From DTU053 sp012520115 (GTDB lineage: Bacteria; Bacillota; Clostridia; Oscillospirales; Acutalibacteraceae), in the NCBI GenBank assembly GCA_050953725.1, contig JBMNNB010000003.1:310001-374000 (forward strand): a DNA stretch of 64,000 nt, read 5' to 3'. Both the position numbers and the translations under genes were made by a program. The notes under the pieces were generated by a model, which saw nothing but the letters and a program-made list of their open reading frames with translations, was not told the origin of the DNA and did no database searches. Numbering within the stretch: the first letter of the stretch is position 1; each line of letters starts with the position of its first letter. Positions 42,917 to 50,658 of the stretch are shown here, piece after piece.

Positions 42917-43726
42917 CTATTCGTCTAAGATTTCACCGTCCGTGGATATGGTTACGACCTGCCAGGGAATCATCTTGCCGCTGTTTTTAAGGGCGGTTAT
43001 GGCCGCATTGGCTATACCTGCGCAGCAGGGCACTTCCATTCTGACAACGGTTACGCTCTTGATGTTGTTGTTTCTTATTATTGCCTCAAGCTTTTCGGAA
43101 TAATCGCCGCTGTCGAGCTTCGGGCAGCCGATTATCGTAATGTGGTTCTTGATAAAACGCTCGTGGAAGTCACCGTAGGCGAAGGCGGAGCAGTCCGCCG
43201 CTATGAGCAGCCTTGCGCCGTCAAAGTAGGGGGCGTTTACGGGAACGAGCTTTATCTGAACGGGCCACTGCATGAGCCTGCTTTCACGGGCTTCTGCGGG
43301 TGCGCTTACTTCAGTCTTTTCTTCTGTTCTTTCAAGCTTCTTTGACTGTGTGCCGGGGCAGCCGCAGGGCAGGTCGGGGGCCGGCTTTACCTCGGGCCTC
43401 TTGATTGCATGGGCGTTGCTGCCGGGGCAGCCGCCGAAAAGGGGTCTCTTTACGGGGGTCAGTTCGGGCTTTTTGTTTTCCGCTTGCTTTTCTTCCATTT
43501 TGGCCTTTACTGCTTCCTCGTCATAGGCTGCCGCCTCCCTCTCCTCAAAGGAAATTGCGCCTGTGGGGCATACGGGCAGGCAGTTGCCCAGTCCGTCGCA
43601 GTAGTCGTCCCTTAAAAGCTTTGCTTTGCCGTCTACAATTCCTATTGCGCCCTCGTGGCAGGCATCTGCGCAGAGTCCGCAGCCGTTGCACAAATCTTCA
43701 TCTATCTTTATTATCTTTCTTATCAT
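42917..43726 (-). CDS. 2x[4Fe-4S]-type ferredoxin-domain protein with unusual second motif
   Basis: This 269-aa redox protein has an N-terminal ferredoxin domain with a full CNGCGLCADAC motif. Its second motif, CDGLGNCLPVCP, has Leu where the second Cys would be, so one cluster may be [3Fe-4S] or use another ligand. A linker follows with two Cys-Pro motifs, GGCPGS and CGCPGT. The C-terminal domain (about residues 150-269) has IGCPKLDSGDY and MEVPCCAGI, also Cys-rich. It is divergent from a Crp/Fnr regulator, as are similar genes in other Clostridia. ATG 43726 has GTGAGG upstream. The exact electron partner is unknown. Confidence 0.8.
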   Translation of the reverse strand: MIRKIIKIDEDLCNGCGLCADACHEGAIGIVDGKAKLLRDDYCDGLGNCLPVCPTGAISFEEREAAAYDEEAVKAKMEEKQAENKKPELTPVKRPLFGGCPGSNAHAIKRPEVKPAPDLPCGCPGTQSKKLERTEEKTEVSAPAEARESRLMQWPVQIKLVPVNAPYFDGARLLIAADCSAFAYGDFHERFIKNHITIIGCPKLDSGDYSEKLEAIIRNNNIKSVTVVRMEVPCCAGIANAAITALKNSGKMIPWQVVTISTDGEILDE

Positions 43727-43763
43727 TTGTAATTGCCTCACTTTCGTTAATAGTAAATATCAC

Positions 43764-43792
43764 TTGACCTTACAATCATAATCTACTATAAT
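43764..43792 (+). promoter_or_regulatory. sigma-A promoter of the Crp/Fnr regulator gene
   Basis: TTGACC (43764-43769) is 17 bases from a perfect TATAAT (43787-43792). A weaker minus-strand promoter for the Fe-S gene (TTGTAA/TATTAA) overlaps the left part. Confidence 0.8.
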
Positions 43793-43807
43793 CAAAGCAA
43801 AGAATCG

Positions 43808-43821
43808 GTTGTTTTTACAAC
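43808..43821. promoter_or_regulatory. FNR-like dyad in the regulator leader
   Basis: GTTGT-TTTT-ACAAC is a perfect inverted repeat between the promoter and the regulator gene. It resembles half-sites bound by Crp/Fnr proteins, so autoregulation is plausible. Confidence 0.5.
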
Positions 43822-43836
43822 GAAAATGAGGAAATT

Positions 43837-44514
43837 ATGAAAGAATATATAAATTTATTAACTAAACACCCTTTGTTTAACGAAATTTCCGAGCAGGATA
43901 TCTATTATTTGCTCGAGTGCCTTAGCGCAAAGAAGAAAAGCTTTAATAAAGACGAGGTCATATTTGAGGCGGGCGACAGTCCGGAGGCTGTGGGGATAGT
44001 GATGTCCGGCTCAGTCTATGTGGTGCAGGAGGATTACTGGGGAGGCCGGAACATACTCTCCGTCATAGGGAAAGGCGGCATCTTCGGTGAGGCCTTTTCG
44101 TGCGCCGACGCTAAGGCTCTGCCCGTTTCGGTGCTCTCACGGGAGGATTCCGATATCCTGTTAATCGACTGCAAAAAAATCCTCACGACCTGCTCCTCAG
44201 CCTGCGTTTTCCATACCTCGCTTATCAAAAATCTGATGAAGGTGCTGGCTAATAAGAACATCTTCCTGACACGCAAGATGGAGCATATTACAAAGAAGAC
44301 CACAAGGGAGAAGGTTCTGTCCTTTTTGTCCGAACGTGCTGTGACTGAGGGCAAAAACACCTTTCAGATTGAATTTAACCGTCAGGAGCTGGCGGATTAC
44401 CTCGCCGTGGACAGGAGCGCACTGTCATACACTTTGAGCAGGATGAAGGCTGAGGGCTTAATCGACTACCACAAAAACACCTTCCGCCTAAAAGACAAGG
44501 GCTATGAAAACTGA
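43837..44514 (+). CDS. Crp/Fnr family transcriptional regulator
   Basis: This 225-aa regulator has an N-terminal cyclic-nucleotide-binding-like beta-roll (about residues 10-125, including FEAGDSPEAVGIVMSGSVYV). A dimerisation helix follows, then a C-terminal winged helix with FNRQELADYLAVDRSALSYT as helix-turn-helix. The N-terminal CX3C-type Fnr cluster motif is absent, so it is not a classical Fnr; it may sense heme, NO or a small molecule as HcpR-type proteins do. It is divergent from the Fe-S/cupin operon, which it probably controls. Confidence 0.88.
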   Translation: MKEYINLLTKHPLFNEISEQDIYYLLECLSAKKKSFNKDEVIFEAGDSPEAVGIVMSGSVYVVQEDYWGGRNILSVIGKGGIFGEAFSCADAKALPVSVLSREDSDILLIDCKKILTTCSSACVFHTSLIKNLMKVLANKNIFLTRKMEHITKKTTREKVLSFLSERAVTEGKNTFQIEFNRQELADYLAVDRSALSYTLSRMKAEGLIDYHKNTFRLKDKGYEN

Positions 44515-44555
44515 TGACTCTCCGGTCGGTTTTGCCGCACGGGGTGAGCTTACAT

Positions 44556-44581
44556 AAGTCGGGGAATCCCGACTTTTTTTG
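44556..44581 (+). terminator. terminator of the Crp/Fnr gene
   Basis: The stem AAGTCGGG/CCCGACTT has a GAAT loop and is followed by a run of T. Confidence 0.92.
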
Positions 44582-44644
44582 TAGATTTGTTAATACTTCG
44601 CTGTTATAATAGAGCGACATACAGGAATTTGAGGAGCGTTAGAC

Positions 44645-45532
44645 TTGAACAATAAGAAAAATGATCCGAAATCGTTGATTATGATGATTTCATCTATGAT
44701 TGTTTTCGGGTCAATAGGTATTTTCAGAAGGAATCTTCCCCTTTCCTCTGCGCTTATTTCCGCATCACGGGGTTTAATCGGAGGCTTGTTTATTCTTGTC
44801 TTTACTTTGCTTACAAGAAAAGGTGCCAAAGAAAGAATAGCGGCTCGCAAATTCTTCCTGCTTGCATTAACGGGAGCAGTCATCGGTATTAACTGGATGC
44901 TTCTGTTTGAATCCTTTAATCATACAACCATCGGTATCGCAATGCTTTGCTTCAATATGCAGCCCACGATAGTGGTTCTCCTGTCGCCGATAATATTCAA
45001 AGAGAGGCTGACGGCGAAAAAACTAATCTGTGCAGCAATTGCGATTTTCGGAATGGCTATGGTGTCGGGCGTAATCGGAAGCACAGAAGCGCAAAACGGC
45101 AGTTTTCTCGGAGTACAGCTTGGACTCATGGCTGCTGTCTGTTATTCCTTCGTAGTAATTATGAATAAGAAAATCGTCGGCGTAGATACATACCGGAAGA
45201 CGACAATTCAGCTGTTATTCGCCGGAATAGTGATGCTCCCGTATCTTTTGCTGAAAGGAGGCTTCGGCAATGAGGTTTTCAGCCCCAAAACGATAATCCT
45301 GATACTGATATTGGGAATTGTCCACACCGGAGTCTCTTACCTTTTATATTTCGGCAGCATGGACGGCTTAAGAGCGCAGACCGTCGCAATTTCAGGCTAT
45401 ATTGAACCGGTTGCCGCTCTGGTGTTTTCCGCTCTGCTGCTAAAAGAGCCCTTGAGCGTTACCGGCTTTATCGGTGCCGTTATGATTATCGGTTCCGCCA
45501 TAATCAGTGAATCAGGAGAACAGGGGAAATAA
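44645..45532 (+). CDS. DMT superfamily (EamA) transporter
   Basis: This 295-aa membrane protein has ten predicted segments formed by two EamA repeats. The first spans about residues 10-140 (with SIGIFRRNLPLSSALISASR and IGINWMLLFESF), the second about 155-290 (with HTGVSYLLYFGSMDGLRAQT and YIEPVAALVFSALLLKE). Family members export amino acids, nucleotides or other metabolites; the substrate here is not evident. The start is TTG at 44645 with GAGGAG eight bases upstream. It is monocistronic. Confidence 0.88.
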   Translation: MNNKKNDPKSLIMMISSMIVFGSIGIFRRNLPLSSALISASRGLIGGLFILVFTLLTRKGAKERIAARKFFLLALTGAVIGINWMLLFESFNHTTIGIAMLCFNMQPTIVVLLSPIIFKERLTAKKLICAAIAIFGMAMVSGVIGSTEAQNGSFLGVQLGLMAAVCYSFVVIMNKKIVGVDTYRKTTIQLLFAGIVMLPYLLLKGGFGNEVFSPKTIILILILGIVHTGVSYLLYFGSMDGLRAQTVAISGYIEPVAALVFSALLLKEPLSVTGFIGAVMIIGSAIISESGEQGK

Positions 45533-45576
45533 CACGGATTCAGTCCGGTCGGTGAATACGCATTAAGCCGATATAA

Positions 45577-45608
45577 AAACGCCTTAGACTGCTAAGGCGT
45601 TTCTTTTT
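45577..45608. terminator. bidirectional terminator between the DMT and HAD genes
   Basis: The stem AACGCCTTAG/CTAAGGCGTT has an ACTG loop, a T-rich tail on + and an A-rich left flank. Confidence 0.88.
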
Positions 45609-46449
45609 ATTTGCTTTGTTCCCTGTCCTTAAGATGATACGACAGAACAGTATTATGGGTCTTTATTTTATCGATAATGGCAAAGACCTTTGTTTCAAGC
45701 TCGCTGCCCTCACTGTAATCTGCTGGGGCGACAAGGTTTACTCTGCCCTGCGTTATCAAATCGTTTGCTTCTTTTCTCTTATCTTTGGTATAAACCGCAA
45801 TCGAGTGTCCGCCGTTTACCTTGCAGAGCTTCATGCAGGGCACATCCGTCAGACCGTCGCCTATGTAAATCATATTTTTGAAGGGGATACGTCTTTTCTC
45901 GTCCGGGGTATATTCGTTAAGGCTGTCATGGTCGTTGACGTCAAGGACGCCCTTGTTTATACGGTAAAGAAACTGAGTTTTACTCGTGTAGTTCACCGCC
46001 ATGGCAGGCCATATGGGCACATTGTCCTCGTCATAGCAGAACTCGGCGGCGTATATCCTCTTAAACGCCCCCGCTATTTTTGTGCCTTCGATAATCTCCT
46101 TTATGCCCGATGAGATGATATAATGCTCGATTTCAAGACCTGCCGCACTCGCATAAGCATTGACCCGCCCGAACCAGCTTTCAACGCCGTCAAAGAACTT
46201 TACGCTCGCTCCCTGCCGTCTGAAAATGTCACGGGTTATGACCATTTTGCCTCGGCTTGCCTTCACCATATAATACATATAGGCAAGTATGGGGTCCATA
46301 TTGTTTGCCATCTGAAGCTCCTCGCACTTGCTCCAGAAGGCGGCGGGGGTCATACCAAGCCCTTCGATGAAGGCGTATTCCTGCATATTGCCGGGTGACA
46401 GGGTTTTATCGAAATCGTACATTATGGCGACTGTCGGCTTATGACTCAA
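45607..46449 (-). CDS. HAD superfamily hydrolase
   Basis: This 280-aa phosphatase-type protein has motif I MYDFDKTLSPGN (nucleophile Asp), motif II HYIISSGIKEII, and motif III/IV with IYIGDGLTDVPCMKL, giving a complete HAD active site. The cap region (about residues 25-110) is helical (SPGNMQEYAFIEGLGM and QMANNMDPILAYMYYM). It is probably cytoplasmic; the substrate is unknown. It stands alone between terminators. Confidence 0.88.
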   Translation of the reverse strand: MSHKPTVAIMYDFDKTLSPGNMQEYAFIEGLGMTPAAFWSKCEELQMANNMDPILAYMYYMVKASRGKMVITRDIFRRQGASVKFFDGVESWFGRVNAYASAAGLEIEHYIISSGIKEIIEGTKIAGAFKRIYAAEFCYDEDNVPIWPAMAVNYTSKTQFLYRINKGVLDVNDHDSLNEYTPDEKRRIPFKNMIYIGDGLTDVPCMKLCKVNGGHSIAVYTKDKRKEANDLITQGRVNLVAPADYSEGSELETKVFAIIDKIKTHNTVLSYHLKDREQSK

Positions 46450-46538
46450 TTAAGCTCCTCCTTTTTGAAAGCGGGCAAGGTATCTTGTTCTGCGGCGCTT
46501 ACGTCACTTTTTCACATTATACCATAACGTAGAAATAT

Positions 46539-46561
46539 AAAAAACCGCCTATTGGCGGTTT
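46539..46561. terminator. terminator of the small-peptide genes
   Basis: The stem AAACCGCC/GGCGGTTT has a TATT loop and a minus-strand T-run. It lies 26 bases after the second peptide gene. Confidence 0.85.
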
Positions 46562-46587
46562 CTTATCTATTATTTTAGAATAAAGGC

Positions 46588-46695
46588 TTAGGCTTCGGCT
46601 TCGTCTTCGTCGCCGCCAGCAAAAGCCTCATAAATGGACCTGAATATCTCTATTAAGCTGGTAAGGAAATCAACAAGAATCTGGAAATCGAACAT
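46588..46695 (-). CDS. 35-residue amphipathic acidic-tailed peptide, unknown function
   Basis: A GAGGTG site seven bases upstream of the ATG and a terminator downstream support translation. The product starts MFDFQILVDFLTSLIEIF, a run of hydrophobic residues with helical periodicity. It continues RSIYEAFAGG and ends in an acidic tail (DEDEAEA). It is related to the 36-residue peptide encoded 46 bases upstream. I know no named family. Possible roles are membrane-active peptide, toxin-like product or small regulatory protein; none is shown. Confidence 0.7.
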   Translation of the reverse strand: MFDFQILVDFLTSLIEIFRSIYEAFAGGDEDEAEA

Positions 46696-46741
46696 TTTTT
46701 GCACCTCACTTTCAAAATCAAATATTTAATCAAAAAATTGA

Positions 46742-46852
46742 TTATTCCTCTTCAGGAGCTTCTGTCTCTGCTTCACCATGAAGAGCAAGAAGGAATGCCT
46801 TGAGAGCTGCGAAGAAATCAACGATTGCCTGGATAATAACCTCGAAGTTCAT
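46742..46852 (-). CDS. 36-residue amphipathic acidic-tailed peptide, unknown function
   Basis: An excellent AAAGGAGGTG site precedes the ATG at 46852; the longer in-frame extension upstream lacks such a site. The product MNFEVIIQAIVDFFAALK forms a likely amphipathic helix, continues AFLLALHG, and ends in a Glu-rich tail. It aligns along its length with the next peptide (F-x-[IV]-[IL]-[IV] start, central DFF/TSL, Gly before the acidic tail), so the two are probably a tandem duplication. A promoter lies about 85 bases upstream. Confidence 0.75.
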   Translation of the reverse strand: MNFEVIIQAIVDFFAALKAFLLALHGEAETEAPEEE

Positions 46853-46935
46853 ATGTACACCTCCTTTTTTTTCGTTAAGGCTTTTGGTAGGCTTTACGGT
46901 GTTTGGATAAAATCCCCACCAAGTCTTTCGTATAG

Positions 46936-46964
46936 AGATTAGCATATCAAATATTAAAATTCAA
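46936..46964 (-). promoter_or_regulatory. promoter of the two small-peptide genes
   Basis: On the minus strand TTGAAT (46959-46964) is 17 bases from TAATCT (46936-46941). Confidence 0.6.
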
Positions 46965-47068
46965 TAGAATTGCGCCAAAACAGAGAAAATTTACAAGTAT
47001 GCAAACATTGTGTAAAATTTGTATCATTCATATAAGAAACAAGCCCTTTTTTACCCTAAAATTAGTAG

Positions 47069-47116
47069 AAAAGACCCGTTCTTTTCATTTATCACAGAAA
47101 GAACGGGTCTTTTTAA
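47069..47116. terminator. terminator of the DUF5058-type operon
   Basis: A perfect 16-bp stem (AAAAGACCCGTTCTTT with its complement) has a 13-base loop. It follows the operon on the minus strand and is symmetric enough to work both ways. Confidence 0.85.
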
Positions 47117-47177
47117 GTGTTTTCTACCGCCAATTATTGCAGAAATGTTACATTTTATTTACGGACATTGAGCAGGA

Positions 47178-47843
47178 TTATTTAATCAGCTTCGCCTTAT
47201 ACATAAAGTGTGCGGCAACTACCGCCACAATTACGCCAATCGGGATTAATAGGCCGACCTGCATCTGACCTGAGAACGCTAAGATGAGCAAAATTACCGC
47301 AAGGGGAGCTATAACCGTCTTGGGGTATTTGAGCAGATAGGCGGCTCCGATTGCGCCGAAGAGGGCGGGCAGCACATGGGCGAAGGCCGGTGCGAATACC
47401 GAGGTTTCGTCAGTGATTATCGGGATTATAGGTCTTAGGAAGAATACGCAAATCGCCACAATCACTATTGTTGCGATTGAGGAAGCGGCAATTGAGATTG
47501 TGGAGATGATCTCGCCTTCCTCGCTGGAGGGTTTAACCTTAGCTGCGTTCATTGCCGCAATGGCACAGGGCAGCTTGAGGTTTGAGATATCGCCCGTGAT
47601 GAAGCTGATATACATGCCCCCCGTGCCGAGAAGCGGTGCGTAGGTCAGCACCTCGACCACGGCAGTGGGGTAATAGAGCATTGCTATGGGGATGAGTCCC
47701 TTTATTACAGCCGAAGGCTTAGGCCATGCGTTGTAGAAAATGCACATGGACAATGGCACGCCGATGAATACTATCAGGATGAACACCATGGAGAGTCTGC
47801 CGTAAAAGTGTACGGAATCGTTGTAATCTCTTACCTTTTTCAT
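47178..47843 (-). CDS. membrane protein, partner of DUF5058-type protein
   Basis: This 221-aa protein starts MKKVRDYNDSVHFYGRLSMV and has about six hydrophobic segments. The conserved-looking YYPTAVVEVLTYAPLLGTGG and LKLPCAIAAMNAAKVKPSS segments lie between membrane helices. GGAGGGG precedes the ATG 47843; the longer frame upstream overlaps the previous gene and is not used. The gene begins one base after the stop of the upstream membrane protein, so the two are very likely translated together and form a complex, perhaps a transporter. The substrate is unknown. Confidence 0.75.
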   Translation of the reverse strand: MKKVRDYNDSVHFYGRLSMVFILIVFIGVPLSMCIFYNAWPKPSAVIKGLIPIAMLYYPTAVVEVLTYAPLLGTGGMYISFITGDISNLKLPCAIAAMNAAKVKPSSEEGEIISTISIAASSIATIVIVAICVFFLRPIIPIITDETSVFAPAFAHVLPALFGAIGAAYLLKYPKTVIAPLAVILLILAFSGQMQVGLLIPIGVIVAVVAAHFMYKAKLIK

Positions 47844-47844
47844 C

Positions 47845-48627
47845 TTAACCCCTCCATTCGAAGAATGCGATTTCAGGCGGCAGTATCTGAGCGGCAAGGA
47901 TGACCATTCCCATGCCCGCAAACATGCTTATGGGCATTGCGAAGGCATCGAGCCATTTAATCTGCCTTTTGTCGGCGATTTTCTGGAGTATGAGCATGAA
48001 TACCACCGATGAAATAAGGGCGGTTACGGAGAGTACGCCGGCGCCGTCGGTCAGCACATCGGGGCTTGTCTTTATATTGCCCTGACCTAAGATTGCCCTG
48101 CCCACAAAGGCGCTTATAAGTCCCACAAAAGCGGCGGAGGCTATGACATCGGCCCACTTTGTATCTTTTGCAAGGGTCTTGCCCATCTTCTTCTGTATGG
48201 TTTTAAGGAAAATCGGGATTAAGATAAGCGGCAGCATACTGCCGAGCGTCATAACCCATGCTATTGCGCTGAAAATCTCCGGGTCGGTGACCTCGCTCGA
48301 GAGGCTGCCGAGGCCATAGGAGGACATTGCGGAGGAGGCGGCAGCGGTTTCAAAGCTGATATTTCCGATTATCAGCGTTCTGACCCAGGGCAGAACAAGT
48401 CCCAATGCACCCGCAAGGGCAACGACCGTCGCAACTATGGAAAGGGCGGGGGTCACCGAGAACATTACGCTTGAGACTACGGTATTCTTCATATCCTGCA
48501 CGGAAATGCCCAGCTCCTTGCCCCTTCTCCACGCCTTGACGAGGAAGAATACAGCCTGAGCCAAAACAACTACGGCAACAACCAGGCCTATTACATACAT
48601 AAAGGTTGCTTCTTTAAAATCAGTCAT
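47845..48627 (-). CDS. DUF5058-type membrane protein
   Basis: This 260-aa protein has about seven hydrophobic segments. Its first segment, the amphipathic KAWRRGKELGISVQDMKNTV linker and VMFSVTPALSIVATVVALAG resemble proteins annotated as DUF5058 in Clostridia. Function is unknown. It is directly followed by a second membrane protein gene. The leader upstream is long and can form three hairpins, including one terminator-like, which suggests RNA-level control. Confidence 0.68.
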   Translation of the reverse strand: MTDFKEATFMYVIGLVVAVVVLAQAVFFLVKAWRRGKELGISVQDMKNTVVSSVMFSVTPALSIVATVVALAGALGLVLPWVRTLIIGNISFETAAASSAMSSYGLGSLSSEVTDPEIFSAIAWVMTLGSMLPLILIPIFLKTIQKKMGKTLAKDTKWADVIASAAFVGLISAFVGRAILGQGNIKTSPDVLTDGAGVLSVTALISSVVFMLILQKIADKRQIKWLDAFAMPISMFAGMGMVILAAQILPPEIAFFEWRG

Positions 48628-48649
48628 TCTACACCTCTTTCGCCGTCCT

Positions 48650-48728
48650 TAAATAATAAAAGGGTTATGCTTAAAGCATAGCCTCAGACTAAAACGGCCT
48701 TTGTTTTCATCAGCAGCTTGCCTCTGAT
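48650..48728 (-). ncRNA. structured leader, candidate attenuator or riboswitch-like element
   Basis: On the minus strand, downstream of a promoter at 48735-48764, three hairpins follow one another. The first is ATCAG/CTGAT (48709-48728), the second AAAAC/GTTTT (48691-48707), the third GGCTATGC/GCATAACC (48661-48684). The last is followed by TTTATTATTT and looks like an intrinsic terminator before the coding start. I do not recognise a known riboswitch consensus. Confidence 0.5.
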
Positions 48729-48734
48729 TTTTTA

Positions 48735-48764
48735 ATAATATCACAGCAAATCTTATGTAGTCAA
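48735..48764 (-). promoter_or_regulatory. promoter of the DUF5058-type operon
   Basis: On the minus strand TTGACT (48759-48764) is 18 bases from TATTAT (48735-48740). Confidence 0.65.
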
Positions 48765-48780
48765 CGAAGCATTTACAAGA

Positions 48781-48817
48781 AAAATCCCCCATTTATGCAC
48801 TGCATGAACGGGGGTTT
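48781..48817 (-). terminator. terminator of the SDR gene
   Basis: CCCCC/GGGGG with an inner ATGC/GCAT pairing is followed on the minus strand by ATTTTTC. Confidence 0.8.
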
Positions 48818-48831
48818 GATTTATTCTTTAA

Positions 48832-49560
48832 TTATATCACCATTCCGCCGTTGACTCCGATGACCTGACCCGTGATGTATGAGGCCTTGTCGGAGGCAAG
48901 GAAGGCTACAAGGTTTGCCACATCCTCTGGGCTGCCTATATAGCCGAGGGGAATTTCCTCGCACAGCCTGTCGATTGTCTCCTTATCACTCCCGAGCATT
49001 TCGGTCCTGATGGCTCCCGGTGAGACGCAGTTTACACGGATGTTCGAGGGGGCGACCTCTTTGGCAAGGGCCTTAGTGAGCCCGATAAGCCCCGCCTTTG
49101 AAGCTGAATAGTGTACCTCGCAGGAGGCTCCGACCTGCCCCCACATGGAGGCTATATTGATTATGGAGCCCTTTTTCTCCCTTATCATATAGGGCAGGGC
49201 CTCTCGGCTGCAGTTAAAGGCTCCCGTGAGGTTCACGGACATAATATTTTGAAAGTCAGTGTCGGTAATGTCGCAAAAGAGCTTCTGCTGCGCCGCTCCC
49301 GCATTGTTCACAAGCACGCTGACGGGGAAAAGCTCTCTTTCGATGTCGGCGAACATCTGTCTGACCTGCTCGGGAGAAGACACATCACACTTAAAAACCT
49401 TTGTGACAAAACCGCAGGAATTAAGCTCTGCGGACAACCGCAGAGCCTCGTTATACGATTTATTACAGTTGATAGCAACGGCAAAGCCGTCATTGCACAA
49501 GGCACGAACCACAGAGGCTCCTATGCCTCTGCCGCCTCCTGTTACAAGTGCTGTTACCAT
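48832..49560 (-). CDS. short-chain dehydrogenase/reductase (FabG-like)
   Basis: This 242-aa classical SDR binds NAD(P)H through TGGGRGIGASV. NNAGAAQQK gives the NNAG motif, Ser and Tyr/Lys of the active site lie in INIASMWGQ and VHYSASKAG, and GAIRTEM follows. It resembles 3-oxoacyl-ACP reductase FabG, but it is not near other fatty-acid genes here, so another ketoreductase role is possible. It stands alone with its own terminator. Confidence 0.88.
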   Translation of the reverse strand: MVTALVTGGGRGIGASVVRALCNDGFAVAINCNKSYNEALRLSAELNSCGFVTKVFKCDVSSPEQVRQMFADIERELFPVSVLVNNAGAAQQKLFCDITDTDFQNIMSVNLTGAFNCSREALPYMIREKKGSIINIASMWGQVGASCEVHYSASKAGLIGLTKALAKEVAPSNIRVNCVSPGAIRTEMLGSDKETIDRLCEEIPLGYIGSPEDVANLVAFLASDKASYITGQVIGVNGGMVI

Positions 49561-49582
49561 GGCTGTATAATTCCTTTTTTTA

Positions 49583-50503
49583 TTACGGCATAAAGATGTT
49601 TATGCTGCTCTTTTTATATTTACCCGACGGATTGTCCATAAGACCTGCGGGAATTGTGCCCGAAAACTCTTTGAAATCCACTCTTGAAATCAGAGCACCG
49701 CTCTTATCAAAGGTTTCGAGAGCTACAACCTTGCCCGATGCGTCGGTATACCAGTTGCTTATGCCTTCATCGCCATCATATTTGTGGCGTGAGAGCTTTT
49801 TGCCGTTTTCGGTTATCTCCTCTGTGCTTATATATACACTCTTGTCGGTGGTGTCGCCGAAGTCGGGCTTTTCAAATTCGTCCATGCCCATCTGCTTGAG
49901 TATTAGCTTTGAGGGCTTCCAATATGCGTTCTTGGCAGGGTTGATAAGATAAGTATTGCCGTCAAGCATAAGGATAGCGATTTCGATGCCTTCCATCTTT
50001 GTGTACATATATATGTCGTCGCCGGAAACAGCCACTCTCATGGGCGTGGTATCCTTGCCGTCGTAGGTTGTGCCGTCGATATAGAACTTGCCGCTCTGGA
50101 ATATCTTGATAGCATCCTTAACCGCCTGGGGAACCGGATCGTTGTTGTTAGGATTCTTGGTTGTGGGGTTGTTGGGATTTGTCGGGTTATTCGGGCCGGA
50201 GCTTGTGGTGGTGCCCGGCTCTTCGGTGACTACCTGACCGTTCTCATCGGTTTCCGGTTCCTTCGTTTCGGGAACCTTTGTAACAACTTCGCCGTTTGAG
50301 TCTGTGACGGGTGCGCCGTTCTGATCGGTAACTACTACATATTCCACTGTTGTTTCCTCATCACCTGCTAAGGTGGTGCGGGGAACAGTAGTTCTTTCAA
50401 CTTTGCCCTTGTTCTTATCCTTACCGCAGGCTGCAAGAACAATCAGGCTTATAACTATCAGAACAATGCAGGCTATGGTAATTGCTTTTTTCATTTTCAT
50501 CAT
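49583..50503 (-). CDS. lipoprotein with Thr/Pro/Asn-rich linker, unknown function
   Basis: This protein of about 306 aa has a lipoprotein signal (hydrophobic core, then LAACGK), so it is anchored outside the membrane. After the Cys come a repetitive VTDQNGAPVTDSNGEVVTK-type stretch and a Pro/Asn/Thr linker (about residues 95-130). A beta-rich C-terminal domain of about 175 residues follows, with YIDGTTYDGKDTTPMRVAVS and an IPAGLMDNPSGKYK end. I do not recognise the domain; it looks like a LolA/LppX-like outer-face binding fold, but weakly. ATGs at 50503, 50500 and 50494 are all possible starts. Confidence 0.78.
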   Translation of the reverse strand: MMKMKKAITIACIVLIVISLIVLAACGKDKNKGKVERTTVPRTTLAGDEETTVEYVVVTDQNGAPVTDSNGEVVTKVPETKEPETDENGQVVTEEPGTTTSSGPNNPTNPNNPTTKNPNNNDPVPQAVKDAIKIFQSGKFYIDGTTYDGKDTTPMRVAVSGDDIYMYTKMEGIEIAILMLDGNTYLINPAKNAYWKPSKLILKQMGMDEFEKPDFGDTTDKSVYISTEEITENGKKLSRHKYDGDEGISNWYTDASGKVVALETFDKSGALISRVDFKEFSGTIPAGLMDNPSGKYKKSSINIFMP

Positions 50504-50623
50504 TCCCAATTATTTATTATCTGTGCAAAGACCACAATAATACATTACACTAAAAGCATTATTTTATCAAGAGTTTTTTAATTCGCCCGGTCTTGGCAGT
50601 ATTTGGCAAAGAGCGTTTAAGGG

Positions 50624-50651
50624 TAAAAAAGAGGGCAGGATAACCTGCCCT
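50624..50651 (-). terminator. terminator of lysC
   Basis: The perfect stem AGGGCAGG/CCTGCCCT has an ATAA loop and a minus-strand T-run, placed just after lysC. Confidence 0.92.
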
Positions 50652-50658
50652 GATTTCT

